Positions 1 to 8,931 are shown, numbered from the stretch's first letter. The stretch: 64,000 bases of DNA from DATDAH01 sp963725155 (GCA_963725155.1 CAVRXU010000005.1:434001-498000), one strand, 5' to 3'. The notes: generated by a model from the sequence alone, not told the origin. Numbers and translations: made by a program.

Positions 1-2
1 AA

Positions 3-566
3 GTGGCCCCGGAGAGCCCTGGGGCCTTGTTCGACTCGACCGAGATCGACGAGATCCTCGCCCTGCGCATCCTCACCCTCACCGACGAGGAGAAGCGCGA
101 GGCTCGGGCCACTGACACCCGGGTGGCCGAGATCTTCGATCGCGTCGACGCCATGCCGCCCGAGATGTTCGATCGCCTCCACGGCGCTGTGCGCTACCTG
201 GAGGGAGCCCCGGCGTCAGCCCCTCCGACGTCGGGGCTCCCGGGCGGCCTGGAGCCCGAGTCAGAGCTGGCGCCGTGGTGGGACCCGGGGGCCGATGCCG
301 GCTTCGACCCGGGGACCGACACCGTCTGGATCGCCGGCACCCAGGTCGGCCGGGGCGCGAAGGTCCGGCTGCGGCCCCGGCCCGGGGCCGACGCCCATGA
401 CATGTTCCTGGCCGGCCGAGCGGCCACGGTCGAGGCCGTGCTCCACGACGTGGACGACGAGGTCCACGTGGCGGTCGTCCTCGACGACGACCCCGGCGCC
501 GATCTGTTCGCCTGGCAGGGTCGCTTCAACTACTTCCGCCCCGACGAGCTCGAGGTGCTGTCGTGA
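3..566 (+). CDS. Hydrogenase-cluster protein of unknown function
   Basis: I do not recognise a named family. The 187-residue acidic protein has a helical N-terminal part (about residues 10-65, many charged residues) and a C-terminal part (about 105-187) rich in short beta strands, compatible with a small barrel domain that starts around VWIAGTQVGRGAKVRL. It overlaps the hydrogenase maturation protease by 4 bp and heads the hyp genes, so a role in [NiFe]-hydrogenase assembly is inferred from position only. The GTG start lies two bases from the window edge, so the true N-terminus may lie outside the window. Confidence 0.6.
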   Translation: MAPESPGALFDSTEIDEILALRILTLTDEEKREARATDTRVAEIFDRVDAMPPEMFDRLHGAVRYLEGAPASAPPTSGLPGGLEPESELAPWWDPGADAGFDPGTDTVWIAGTQVGRGAKVRLRPRPGADAHDMFLAGRAATVEAVLHDVDDEVHVAVVLDDDPGADLFAWQGRFNYFRPDELEVLS

Positions 567-1045
567 GCCGGACTCTGGTGGCCGGGATCGGCAACATCTT
601 CTTCCGCGACGATGCCTTCGGCGTCGAGGTCGCGTGCCGCCTGGCGGGGACGGCGATGCCCGAGGGGGTGCGGGTGGGGGACTTCGGCATCCGCAGTGTC
701 CACCTCGCCTACGAGCTCCTCGACGGCTACGACACGCTCGTCCTGGTCGACGCCCTCGCGACCGGAGAGGCGCCGGGCACGGTGTCGGTCTTCGAGCCCA
801 GCCTCGACGACCTCCCGGCCGCGACGATGGACGCCCACACGATGGACCCGGCCACCGTCCTCGCCACCTTGGTCGGCCTCGGCGGCGAGGTCGGGCACGT
901 GCTCATCGTCGGCTGCGAGCCGGAGGACATCGACGAGGGCATGGGCCTGTCGCCACCGGTCGCCGCCGCCATCGACATCGCGGCCGAGACGGTCATGGAT
1001 CTCGTCGGAGCGACGCAGGTCGCGTCGCCGACGTTGGAGGGGTGA
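563..1045 (+). CDS. [NiFe]-hydrogenase maturation protease (HyaD/HybD/HycI family)
   Basis: Endopeptidase that removes the C-terminal extension of the hydrogenase large subunit after nickel insertion; cytoplasmic. The 160-residue length matches the family. The N-terminal GIGN-x-FFRDDAFG motif (about residues 8-19) carries the first metal-sensing acidic residue, and VGDFGIR and LVDAL follow at the usual spacing. The GTG start overlaps the upstream unknown gene (GTGA). The stop overlaps the next start (TGATG), indicating translational coupling with the small peptide and hypC. Confidence 0.88.
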   Translation: MSRTLVAGIGNIFFRDDAFGVEVACRLAGTAMPEGVRVGDFGIRSVHLAYELLDGYDTLVLVDALATGEAPGTVSVFEPSLDDLPAATMDAHTMDPATVLATLVGLGGEVGHVLIVGCEPEDIDEGMGLSPPVAAAIDIAAETVMDLVGATQVASPTLEG

Positions 1046-1164
1046 TGGAAACACTCGGGCTCATCTTCTTGGTGCTCATCGGGGCGGCCGTGCTTGCCGT
1101 CGCGATCCTCTTCCTGGCCTCGCTGCCGGACCTGTCGCGCTACCTGCGTGTCAAGCGGATGTGA
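1045..1164 (+). CDS. DUF6893-type 39-residue membrane peptide
   Basis: Tiny gene coupled to the maturation protease by a TGATG overlap. The product is 39 residues: a single hydrophobic segment (about residues 5-26) followed by the motif LPDLSRYLRVKRM. A short membrane helix followed by LPD-x-x-RYLR-x-x-x-M matches what I recall of the actinobacterial DUF6893 small-protein family, often found in hydrogenase and hyp loci. Its function is not known; position suggests a membrane-linked accessory of the hydrogenase. The family name is from memory, but the coding assignment is well supported by the overlap and the 3' neighbour. Confidence 0.7.
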   Translation: METLGLIFLVLIGAAVLAVAILFLASLPDLSRYLRVKRM

Positions 1165-1189
1165 TGCCCCGACCCGTGGAGGTGGTCTG

Positions 1190-1462
1190 ATGTGCCTGGG
1201 GATACCCGGTCAGATCGTCGAGCTCGCCGGTGGCCACGAGCACCTGGCCAAGGTCGAGGTGGCCGGCGTGCGCCGCAACATCAACATCGGCCTGCTCGAG
1301 GACGACCACCTCGAGCAGGGTGACTGGGTGCTGATCCACGTCGGCTTCGCCATGTCGAAGATCGACGAGGTGGAGGCGGCCCGGGCCATGGAGGGCCTGG
1401 AGCTGATGGGCCAGGCCTACGAGGACGAAGTCCAGGCCGTGGCCGAGTCGAGGATCCGATGA
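1190..1462 (+). CDS. hypC: Hydrogenase maturation chaperone HypC
   Basis: Small chaperone that, with HypD, carries the Fe(CN)2CO moiety and delivers it to the hydrogenase large subunit. The 90-residue protein begins with the diagnostic MCLGIPGQI motif, whose Cys2 is the essential iron/HypD ligand once Met1 is removed. The remaining residues form the expected small beta barrel with an acidic helical tail. A GGAGGTGG ribosome binding site sits just upstream of the ATG at 1190. The last 4 bp overlap hypD (ATGA). Confidence 0.96.
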   Translation: MCLGIPGQIVELAGGHEHLAKVEVAGVRRNINIGLLEDDHLEQGDWVLIHVGFAMSKIDEVEAARAMEGLELMGQAYEDEVQAVAESRIR

Positions 1463-2589
1463 GGTTCGTCGACGAGTACCGGGACCCGGCCGCCGCCCAG
1501 CGGGTGTTGGCGGTGATCAAGGACCTCACCGGTGACGACCACTTCAAGTTCATGGAGGTCTGCGGCGGCCACACCCACACCATCTATCGCCACGGGATCG
1601 AGCACGTCCTGCCCGACGGGGTCGAGCTGGTCCACGGCCCGGGTTGTCCGGTCTGCGTGATCCCCATGGGCCGGATCGACGACGCCATTGCGGTGGCCGA
1701 GTCGCCGGGGCTGATCTTCACCAGCTTCGGGGACATGATGCGGGTGCCAGGGGGCAACGGGACGCTGCTGGAGGCCAAGGCCCGAGGGGCGGACGTCCGC
1801 ATGGTGTACTCGCCGCTCGATGCGCTGCGGATCGCGGTGGAGAACCCGGACCGGAAGGTCGTCTTCTTCGCCATCGGGTTCGAGACCACGGCGCCTTCCA
1901 CCGCGTTGACGCTGCTACGGGCCCGCGCCGACGGGGTCACCAACTTCTCCGTGTTCTGCAACCACGTGACGATCGTGCCGCCCATCAAGGCCATCCTCGA
2001 GTCACCGGACCTGCGTCTCGACGGCTTTCTCGGTCCGGGACACGTGTCCACCGTGGTCGGGAACCGGCCCTACCGGTTCGTGGCCGAGAGCTACGGGAAG
2101 CCGCTGGTCACCGCCGGCTTCGAGCCGCTCGACATCCTCCAAGCGGTGGCCATGCTCCTGGCCCAGATCCGCCAGGGCCGGTGCGAGATCGAGAACCAGT
2201 ACACGCGCGTCGTGCGGGACGGCGGCAATCCCCGCGCGTTGGCGGTGCTGGCCGAGGTCTTCGAGCTGCGCCCCCACTTCGAGTGGCGGGGCCTCGGCTT
2301 CATCTCGCAGAGCGCGCTGAAGCTCCGTCCCGAGTTCGCCCCCTGGGACGCCGAGGTGCACCACGAGGTGCCCGGCGTGAGGGTGGCCGACCCGAAGGCC
2401 TGCCAATGCGGCGAGGTGCTGAAGGGCGTGATCAAGCCCTGGGAGTGCAAGGTCTTCGGCACCGCCTGTACGCCGGAGACGCCGATCGGCACCTGCATGG
2501 TCTCCTCCGAGGGGGCTTGTGCGGCCTACTACAACTTCGGGCGGCTCCATCGCGAAGTGGCGGTGACCATGGGGCGACAAAGTGCATGA
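1459..2589 (+). CDS. hypD: Hydrogenase maturation protein HypD
   Basis: Iron-sulfur scaffold protein on which, with HypC, the Fe(CN)2CO cofactor is assembled. The 376-residue length is typical. Visible hallmarks are CGGHTH (Cys35), GPGCPVCV (Cys63 and Cys66), PGGNGTLLEAKA, GFETTAPSTA and the C-terminal cysteine-rich [4Fe-4S] region (CQCGEVLKG, ACTPETPIGTCMVS, GACAAYY). The start overlaps hypC by 4 bp and the end overlaps hypA by 8 bp. Confidence 0.97.
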   Translation: MRFVDEYRDPAAAQRVLAVIKDLTGDDHFKFMEVCGGHTHTIYRHGIEHVLPDGVELVHGPGCPVCVIPMGRIDDAIAVAESPGLIFTSFGDMMRVPGGNGTLLEAKARGADVRMVYSPLDALRIAVENPDRKVVFFAIGFETTAPSTALTLLRARADGVTNFSVFCNHVTIVPPIKAILESPDLRLDGFLGPGHVSTVVGNRPYRFVAESYGKPLVTAGFEPLDILQAVAMLLAQIRQGRCEIENQYTRVVRDGGNPRALAVLAEVFELRPHFEWRGLGFISQSALKLRPEFAPWDAEVHHEVPGVRVADPKACQCGEVLKGVIKPWECKVFGTACTPETPIGTCMVSSEGACAAYYNFGRLHREVAVTMGRQSA

Positions 2590-2926
2590 GCTCGCCGTCG
2601 GTCAAGCCATCCTCGACATCGCCCGCGAGCGGGCGAAAGGCCACTCGGTCGAGCGGGTCTCGGTGCGCATCGGGCACTTCCGGCAGGTCGTTCCCGACGC
2701 CCTTCAGTTCGCCTGGCAGATGCTCACCGACGGCACCGACCTCGACGGCTGCGCGCTCGACATCGAACACGTGCCCGCGGTGGTCGCCTGCTCGACCTGC
2801 GCCGCTCGGACCACGCTGGACTGGCCGGTGATGGCGTGTGCCACGTGCGGTGGCATCGATGTCGAGCTGCTGAGCGGCGAGGAGTTCCAGCTGGCGTCCA
2901 TCGACATCGGCCAGGAGGTCTGCTAG
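2582..2926 (+). CDS. hypA: Hydrogenase nickel chaperone HypA
   Basis: Nickel metallochaperone that hands Ni to the large subunit together with HypB. The GTG start at 2582 is fixed by the required N-terminal MHE motif (Met1-His2 nickel ligands). Two CxxC pairs (CSTC and CATC, about residues 65-90) form the structural zinc site. 114 residues, the normal size. It overlaps hypD by 8 bp and its TAG stop shares one base with the hypB GTG start. Confidence 0.95.
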   Translation: MHELAVGQAILDIARERAKGHSVERVSVRIGHFRQVVPDALQFAWQMLTDGTDLDGCALDIEHVPAVVACSTCAARTTLDWPVMACATCGGIDVELLSGEEFQLASIDIGQEVC

Positions 2927-3714
2927 TGGGGCGGTTCCACCGGCACGAGGACGGCACCGTTCACGACCACGGTCACGCCGACGCCCATGACCACGAGCAC
3001 GAACACCCGGTCGCGCCCCGCGATGTCGGTGACCACCGGGGCTATGTCGACACCGGTGTGTCGAGGGTCGCCGTACTGGAGAAGATCCTCTCCGAGAACG
3101 ACCGCGTCGCCGCCGCCAATCGGGCCAGCCTGACGGCGGCGGGGGTGCGCGCCGTAAACCTCATGTCGGCGCCGGGAGCGGGGAAGACAACGCTGCTGCG
3201 GCGAACGATCGTCACGCTGGGTGAGCAGCTGGGCATCGGGGTGCTCGAGGGTGACATCGCGACCAGTCTCGATGCCGACCGGCTCGAGGGTCTCGGAGCC
3301 GAGGTCTCGTTGGTCAACACCAGTGCCGGCTTCGGTGGCGAATGCCACCTCGACGCGGTGATGGTGCGGGCCGGCCTGGCGAGACTGCCCCTCGACCGCA
3401 TCGACCTCTTGGTGATCGAGAACGTCGGCAACCTCGTCTGTCCGGCCGAGTTCAACGTTGGCGAAGCGGCGAAGGCAATGGTCTATGCGGTGACGGAGGG
3501 CGAGGAGAAGCCGCTCAAGTACCCGGTCATGTTCCGCGCGGCCGAGGTCGTGGTGGTCAACAAGGTCGACCTCCTCCCGCATCTCGACTTCGATCTCGAC
3601 CTCTTCCTCGCCAACCTGCGCGACGTGAATCCCGCAGCCGAGGTGATCCTCACCAGCGCCCGTACCGGTCAGGGCGTCGACGCCTGGTGCGCGTGGCTGC
3701 AAGGATTCGCCTGA
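2926..3714 (+). CDS. hypB: Hydrogenase nickel-incorporation GTPase HypB
   Basis: SIMIBI-class GTPase that stores and delivers nickel with HypA. The histidine-rich N-terminal arm (residues 5-27, many H/D alternations) is a nickel store. The P-loop SAPGAGKTTLL is at about 81-91, ENVGNLVCP is the metal/switch region, and NKVDLLPH gives guanine specificity. 262 residues. The GTG at 2926 overlaps the hypA stop (TAGTG), and this start exactly precedes the histidine-rich arm. The nickel permease follows immediately at the next base. Confidence 0.96.
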   Translation: MGRFHRHEDGTVHDHGHADAHDHEHEHPVAPRDVGDHRGYVDTGVSRVAVLEKILSENDRVAAANRASLTAAGVRAVNLMSAPGAGKTTLLRRTIVTLGEQLGIGVLEGDIATSLDADRLEGLGAEVSLVNTSAGFGGECHLDAVMVRAGLARLPLDRIDLLVIENVGNLVCPAEFNVGEAAKAMVYAVTEGEEKPLKYPVMFRAAEVVVVNKVDLLPHLDFDLDLFLANLRDVNPAAEVILTSARTGQGVDAWCAWLQGFA

Positions 3715-4476
3715 GTGCTGGGCATCTTCACCCTCGGGTTCCGACACGGCTTCGACGTGGACCACGTCGCGGCCATCACCGACATCAGCGGCAGCCAGCT
3801 CGTCCGGCTCCGGGCATTCATGCTGTCCACGCTCTACGCCCTCGGGCACGCGCTCATGGTCGTGGCCCTCGGCCTGGGGATCGCGTGGGCGGGTTGGGAC
3901 GTACCCGACGCCGGTCGCCTGGTCGGCCTGACCCTCGTCGTGCTGGGCGGGTACGTGCTCTGGTGCGTGGCCACCGACCGACGTCCCACGTCTCGGGCCG
4001 GCCTCGTGGTCCGGGCCATGGCCTGGTTCCGGGCCCGCTTGGCGCCGACCACCTTCGTCGAGCACGAACACGAGCACGGCCACCATGGAAGCCACCAGCA
4101 CACCCATGTCGAGCTGGTCGAGGCGGCCGCGCCCACGGAGGAGAATGCGCCCGTCACCGTCGTGGTCGGGCACCGCCACCGGCACCGCCATGACGACATC
4201 CGCGGCCCCTACGGCGTCGCCGGAGCGGTCGGCGTCGGCCTCGTGCACGGCATCGGCGCCGAGACCCCCACCCAGGTGCTGGCCCTGGCCGCCGGCACCG
4301 CCTCGCTGGCCCCCTTCCTGTTCGGTCTGTTCTTGGCCAACACCGTCGTGGCCGTCGTCGCCGCCGTCGGGCTGACCGAGCGTCGCCTGCGGGGGCTCAA
4401 CGCCGTCGTCGGCGTCTTCAGCGTCTACGTCGGGGTTCTCTACCTGCTGGCGATGACGCCTCCTTTGGTCGGTTGA
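3715..4476 (+). CDS. Nickel/cobalt permease, HoxN/NiCoT-related
   Basis: Membrane nickel importer expected to feed the hydrogenase. The GTG start follows the hypB stop directly. Residues 11-17 (HGFDVDH) reproduce the HX4DH metal-selectivity signature of helix II in NiCoT permeases. Hydrophobic segments cluster at about 25-60, 65-85, 165-190, 195-215 and 225-250, separated by a histidine-rich hydrophilic loop (about 118-165) that probably binds Ni2+. At 253 residues it is shorter than classical NiCoTs (about 330-350), so it may be a compact subfamily. Confidence 0.85.
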   Translation: MLGIFTLGFRHGFDVDHVAAITDISGSQLVRLRAFMLSTLYALGHALMVVALGLGIAWAGWDVPDAGRLVGLTLVVLGGYVLWCVATDRRPTSRAGLVVRAMAWFRARLAPTTFVEHEHEHGHHGSHQHTHVELVEAAAPTEENAPVTVVVGHRHRHRHDDIRGPYGVAGAVGVGLVHGIGAETPTQVLALAAGTASLAPFLFGLFLANTVVAVVAAVGLTERRLRGLNAVVGVFSVYVGVLYLLAMTPPLVG

Positions 4477-4498
4477 CCACGGGGGTACGGTCCGCGGC

Positions 4499-5230
4499 AT
4501 GGGTGATGCGCCGGAGCTGCAACCGTTCCCTGAGGACTGGAGCCGAGCCCTCGCGGTGGTGGCCCACCCCGACGACCTGGAGTACGGCACCGCCGCCGCC
4601 GTCGCCAAGTGGACCGGCCAGGGCAAGTGGGTCGGTTACGTCCTGGCCACCAGCGGTGAAGCGGGCATCGACGGCCTGGCCCCGGCGGAGGCCGGTCCGC
4701 TGCGGGAATCCGAGGAGATCGCCTCAGCCGCCGTCGTCGGCGTGGACTCGGTCGAGTTCCTGGGTCTGGCCGACGGGACCCTGACGTACGGCCTCGACCT
4801 GCGCCGCGAGATCGCCGCCGCCATCCGCCGCCACCGGCCCGAGGTCCTGCTGTCGATCAACTTCCACTTCTCCTGGGGCGGCCCGTCGGTGAACATGGCC
4901 GACCACCGGGTGTTGGGGGAGGCGCTGCTCGACGCGGCCCGGGACGCCGGCAACCGGTGGGTCTTCACCGATCTCGTGGACGAGGGCCTGGAGCCGTGGT
5001 CCGGGGTCCGCCTGGCGGCGTTCAACGGCTCGCCGGAGGCCACCCACGTGGTCGACGTGACCGGCTTCCTCGACCGCGGTGTGGCCTCGCTCGAGCAGCA
5101 TCGGGCGTACCTCGAGGGTCTCGGGGACGGCACGACGAAGGCCGCCGACGTCGTCACTCCCGCGGCGCTTGCCACCGGAGCCCGGGTCGGCGTCGAGCAC
5201 GCGGTGGCCTTCGAGGTCTTCACCCTCTGA
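4499..5230 (+). CDS. PIG-L family zinc deacetylase
   Basis: LmbE-like de-N-acetylase; the family includes mycothiol enzymes MshB and Mca and the GlcNAc-PI deacetylases. The zinc motif AHPDDLEYG is at residues 22-30, and MADHRVLGEAL provides the third histidine. 243 residues, a usual length. The specific substrate cannot be read from sequence; a mycothiol-related or sugar-amide substrate is plausible for an actinobacterium. A TACGGT -10-like hexamer ends 7 bp before the ATG, suggesting a leaderless transcript and a new transcription unit separate from the hyp operon. Confidence 0.85.
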   Translation: MGDAPELQPFPEDWSRALAVVAHPDDLEYGTAAAVAKWTGQGKWVGYVLATSGEAGIDGLAPAEAGPLRESEEIASAAVVGVDSVEFLGLADGTLTYGLDLRREIAAAIRRHRPEVLLSINFHFSWGGPSVNMADHRVLGEALLDAARDAGNRWVFTDLVDEGLEPWSGVRLAAFNGSPEATHVVDVTGFLDRGVASLEQHRAYLEGLGDGTTKAADVVTPAALATGARVGVEHAVAFEVFTL

Positions 5231-5263
5231 ACCCGCCCGACCACTGCTCGGTAGCCTCGGGGG

Positions 5264-7048
5264 GTGTCCGACTACGCGCCGCCTCTGGACGACATCGCCT
5301 TCGTCCTGACCCAGCTCTGTGACCTCGAGGAGCTGAGCAAGCTCGAGCCGTTCACCCACGCCGATCCGGCCACGATCCTCGGCGTGATCGAGGAGGCGGG
5401 CAAGTTCATGGCGTCCGCGATCGCCCCGTTGAACCACCCCGCCGACCAGCAGGGCCTGACCCTCGTCGACGGCGTCGTCACCACCCCTGACGGGTTCAAG
5501 GAGGCGTACGCCCGGTACGTCGAGGCGGGCTGGGGCGCCGTGCCCTTCGACCCCGAGTACGGCGGCGGCGGCTTTCCCTGGCTCGTCGGCGTCGCCCTGC
5601 AGGAGCTCCTGACCACGGCCTCATGGCCTTCTCGTTGGGCCCGCTGCTGACCCAGGGCGCGATCGACATGCTTCAGCACCACAGCTCGGCCGAGCAGAAG
5701 GCCGCCTACCTGCCCAGGATGGTGACCGGTGAGTGGACCGGCACGATGAACCTGACCGAGCCCCAGGCCGGCAGTCCGACGTCGGGGCGCTGATCACCAA
5801 GGCCGTTCCCGCCGACGACGGCACGTACCGGATCAGCGGCACAGAAGATCTTCATCACCTTCGGCGAGCACGACATGGCCGAGAACATCGTCCACCTCGT
5901 CCTGGCCCGCACGCCCGACGCCCCCCCGGGCACCAAGGGCATCTCGTGCTTCATCGTCCCCAAGTTCCTGGTCACGGGACGATGGCTCACTCGGCGAGCG
6001 CAACGAGGTCACGCTGCGTGTCCATCGAGCACAAGCTGGGCATCCACGCCAGCCCGACCTGCACGCTCGCCTATCGAGGATGCCGTCGGCTTCCTCATCG
6101 GCGAGGAGAACCAAGGCATGCGGTACATGTTCACGATGATGAACAACGCCCGCCTGTCGGTGGGCCTCGAGGGTCTGGCTCTGGCCGAGCGGTCCCACCA
6201 GCAGGCGGTGGCCTTCGCCAAGGAGCGCCTCCAGGGCCACGCCGTCGGGGCCGAGCCCGGCGTCCAGTCCCCGATCATCGAGCACCCCGACGTGCGCCGG
6301 ATGCTCCTCACCCAGAAGGCACTGATCGAGGCCATGCGCGGCCTCATGTACCTGAACGCGGCGGTCCATCGACCTGGCCAAGCACCATCCGGACGAGGCC
6401 GTGCGCCGGGAGCACGCCGAGATCGCCGACCTCTCACACCCTCTGTCCAAGGCGTGGGGGACCGACATGGGCCTCGAGTGCACGTCGTTCGGCATCCAGG
6501 TCCACGGCGGGATGGGCTACATCGAGGAGACCGGGGTCGCCCAGCACTTCCGGGACGCCCGGATCACCCCGATCTACGAGGGCACCAACGGCATCCAGGC
6601 CATGGACCTGGTCGGCCGCAAGCTCCCGATGCGGGGCGGAGCCGTGGTCACCGAGCACCTCGACCGCATGGCGGCCACCGCCGAGGTCCTGGTGGGCTCG
6701 GCCGACGACGACCTCGCGGTGATCGGCGCCCGGCTGGCCGAAGGGGTGGACGCGTGCCGGGAAGCGACGGGCTGGCTCATCGAGCACGGCTTGGCCGAGC
6801 CCAACGACGCCCTGGCCGGGTCGACGCCGTACTTGCGCCTGCTGGCCACGGTCACCGGCGGCTGGGTCCTCGGCAGGGAGGCCCTGGCCGCCCGCCGCGA
6901 GAGCGCTGAGGAGCCCGAGTCCTTTCGGGACGCCAAGGTGGTGACGGCTCGCTTCTTTGCCGAGAACCTGCTGCCCTCCGCTCTCGGCCTCGTCCATGCC
7001 GTGACCAGCGGCGCCGCCCCGCTCTACGCCGACGCCCTCTTCGACTGA
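5264..7048 (+). pseudogene. Acyl-CoA dehydrogenase, broken by seven frameshifts
   Basis: The gene for an acyl-CoA dehydrogenase (FAD enzyme of beta-oxidation, about 595 residues if repaired, the long form with a C-terminal extension) can be followed only by changing frame. Changes occur near 5620, 5775, 5843, 5977, 6020, 6075 and 6366. Between them the family sequence is intact: MVTGEWTGTMNLTEPQAG, KIFITFGEHD, SIEHKLGIHASPTC, GEENQGMRYMFTMMN, GIQVHGGMGYIEETG, RDARITPIYEGTNGIQAMDL. No in-frame stop lies within the segments themselves, so either inactivation is recent or this stretch holds sequence errors. A TAGCCT hexamer ends 6 bp before the GTG start, fitting a leaderless promoter. Confidence 0.8.
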
Positions 7049-7056
7049 GCCGTCCC

Positions 7057-7938
7057 GTGCTCGACATCCTTGCGTCGATCCCCAGCCCCGGGTCCAAGGC
7101 CCTCGAGGTCGGCCCCCTGTCCCTGCGGGCGTACGGGCTGATGATCGCCCTCGGCGTGCTCGCCGCGGTCGAGCTGGGACGGCGCCGGTTCGTGGCCAAG
7201 GGCCTCGATCCCGACGAGGTCTCGGCCATCGCCCTCTGGGCCGTCCCTGCGGGCCTGATCGGGTCCCGGCTGTACCACGTGATCACCGACTGGAAGCGGT
7301 TCCAGGGTGACTGGTGGTCGGTGTTCGCAGTGTGGAAGGGCGGCCTCGGTGTGCCGGGCGGGATCCTGCTCGGGACCCTGGTGGGGGTCTGGGTGGCCAA
7401 GCGTCGCGGCCTGCCGCTGGGCCTGGCGGCCGATGCGCTGGCGCCGGCCATCCCGCTGGCCCAAGCCATCGGACGGCTCGGCAACTGGTTCAACCAGGAG
7501 GTCTTCGGCCGGCCGACCAGCCTGCCGTGGGGCCTGGAGATCGATCCGCAGTACCGACCGGCCCGCTACGCCGACGCCCCGACGTTCCACCCGACATTTC
7601 TGTACGAGGCACTGTGGAACCTCGCGCTCATGGCGCTGCTCATCTGGCTGGACCGGCGAGGTCTCGTCCGCAAGGGCCGCCTGTTCGCCGTGTACGTCCT
7701 CGGCTACGGCGTGGGCCGGTTCTGGGTCGAGGCCCTGCGGGCCGACGAGGCCAGCTTGATCCTGGGGATCCGGGTCAACCTCTGGGTCAGCGCGCTGCTC
7801 GTCCTCGGCGGCCTGACGTGGTTGCTCTGGCCCTCAGGCGCTGACGAGGTCGACGACGACGGGGTCGTCGGTGACGCCGGGCTCGAGGGGGGCGACGGTG
7901 ACCGGGGCGCCGTCGTCGATGACGTCGAGGTCCAGTAG
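7057..7938 (+). CDS. lgt: Prolipoprotein diacylglyceryl transferase Lgt
   Basis: Inner-membrane enzyme that transfers diacylglyceryl from phosphatidylglycerol to the lipobox cysteine of lipoprotein precursors. The signature IGRLGNWFNQEVFGRPT is at about residues 137-153. LRAYGLMIALG in the first helix and PTFLYEALWNL near the end are also conserved, and about seven membrane segments are visible. 293 residues; GTG start 8 bp after the broken dehydrogenase. The acidic tail after about residue 258 (DEVDDDG onward) lies antisense to the 3' end of the neighbouring kinase gene, a 105-bp convergent overlap. Several predicted lipoproteins occur in this window as potential substrates. Confidence 0.95.
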   Translation: MLDILASIPSPGSKALEVGPLSLRAYGLMIALGVLAAVELGRRRFVAKGLDPDEVSAIALWAVPAGLIGSRLYHVITDWKRFQGDWWSVFAVWKGGLGVPGGILLGTLVGVWVAKRRGLPLGLAADALAPAIPLAQAIGRLGNWFNQEVFGRPTSLPWGLEIDPQYRPARYADAPTFHPTFLYEALWNLALMALLIWLDRRGLVRKGRLFAVYVLGYGVGRFWVEALRADEASLILGIRVNLWVSALLVLGGLTWLLWPSGADEVDDDGVVGDAGLEGGDGDRGAVVDDVEVQ

Positions 7939-8931
7939 CTCGATGTGGCCCCGGCCCTCCACCGTGTCCGCCAGGCGGTGGTACGGGTGGAGGTGGGACA
8001 GCTCCTCGACCGGTCGGTCGGGCGGGTCCATGAGGAGCTCGCGCAGGTCGTAGGCGATCGAGTACACCCGAAGGCGGTCCTGCAGGTGGGGATGGGCGAA
8101 GAGCTCGGGGTAGTCCTCGGCCAGCCAGCGGGGGACCGGGGCGTAGTCCTCGGGCAGGGTGACCTGTTCGTAGTCCTCGGCCACGTGCAGGAACGGGAAG
8201 GCGCAGAAGCGCAGCAGGACGTCGAGCTCGAGGTCCGACGCCGCCGTCCGGGCCCACTCGAAGTCGAGGAGGCCGGTGATCCGCTCACCGTCCCACAGGA
8301 TGTTCTCGAAGTGGATGTCGCCGTGGATCAGGGTGGTGGCGGGCACCAGGTCGAGGGTGGCGAGGCTCTCGCGCACCATCGTCTTCGTGCGCAGGATGAG
8401 GACGGGGTCGACGTGCTCGAGGTCCTGGGCGGCGTCGAGGCCGCCCATGAGGCGATCCACCGAGCCCGGCCCGGCGCTGGAGGCCAACAGCTGCGGGGTG
8501 GCGACCTCGGGCAGGGGCTCACGGAGCTCATAGGCGTGCAGCTGCTGGAGGCGCTCCGCCAGCTGGCCGATGGCCCGGCGTCGATCGCTCGACGACATGG
8601 CGGGCCAGCACCGGCTGAGGACCTGGCCGGGCAGCTTCTCGGTGATCATCCAGTCGGCGCCGACGATGCCTCCGTAGGCCACGATCGGCGGGCAGCCGAC
8701 GCCGGCGGACATGAGCATCGTGGCCAGGGTGGCCTCGCGCCAAAGGCGGGGGACCGGATGACGGTTGACCCGCACGATGTGCTTGTCGGCCAGCCAGACC
8801 TCGTTGGTCACGCTGGACAGGGGGTGCAGCTCGACGGACGGGTCGAGGCCCGCCTTCGCCAGGGCATGGCGAGCCCTGGCCGTGGCCATGGCGCTGCGAT
8901 CCCCTCCGGTCATGTCCCTGAAAACGGCCAT
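7834..8931 (-). CDS. APH/choline-kinase-family phosphotransferase (copy 1)
   Basis: Kinase-fold protein of the aminoglycoside phosphotransferase superfamily. The catalytic loop HGDIHFENILWD and the metal-binding LLDFEWAR segment are present, and SSVTNEVWL near the N-terminus is the nucleotide-binding region. About 365 residues. The ATG at 8931 (GAAGGGG upstream) is chosen; an alternative ATG at 8889 with GGAGGGG upstream aligns slightly better with the paralogue. The substrate is unknown and need not be a drug; homoserine, choline or maltose kinases share the fold. It lies in tandem with a clear paralogue upstream (9024-10004). Confidence 0.82.
   Translation of the reverse strand: MAVFRDMTGGDRSAMATARARHALAKAGLDPSVELHPLSSVTNEVWLADKHIVRVNRHPVPRLWREATLATMLMSAGVGCPPIVAYGGIVGADWMITEKLPGQVLSRCWPAMSSSDRRRAIGQLAERLQQLHAYELREPLPEVATPQLLASSAGPGSVDRLMGGLDAAQDLEHVDPVLILRTKTMVRESLATLDLVPATTLIHGDIHFENILWDGERITGLLDFEWARTAASDLELDVLLRFCAFPFLHVAEDYEQVTLPEDYAPVPRWLAEDYPELFAHPHLQDRLRVYSIAYDLRELLMDPPDRPVEELSHLHPYHRLADTVEGRGHIELLDLDVIDDGAPVTVAPLEPGVTDDPVVVDLVSA

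Noticed and set aside
2923..4626. A 567-codon open frame on the minus strand across hypB and the nickel permease gene
   Set aside because: It is antisense to well-recognised genes, has low-complexity composition typical of GC-rich shadow frames and matches no family.
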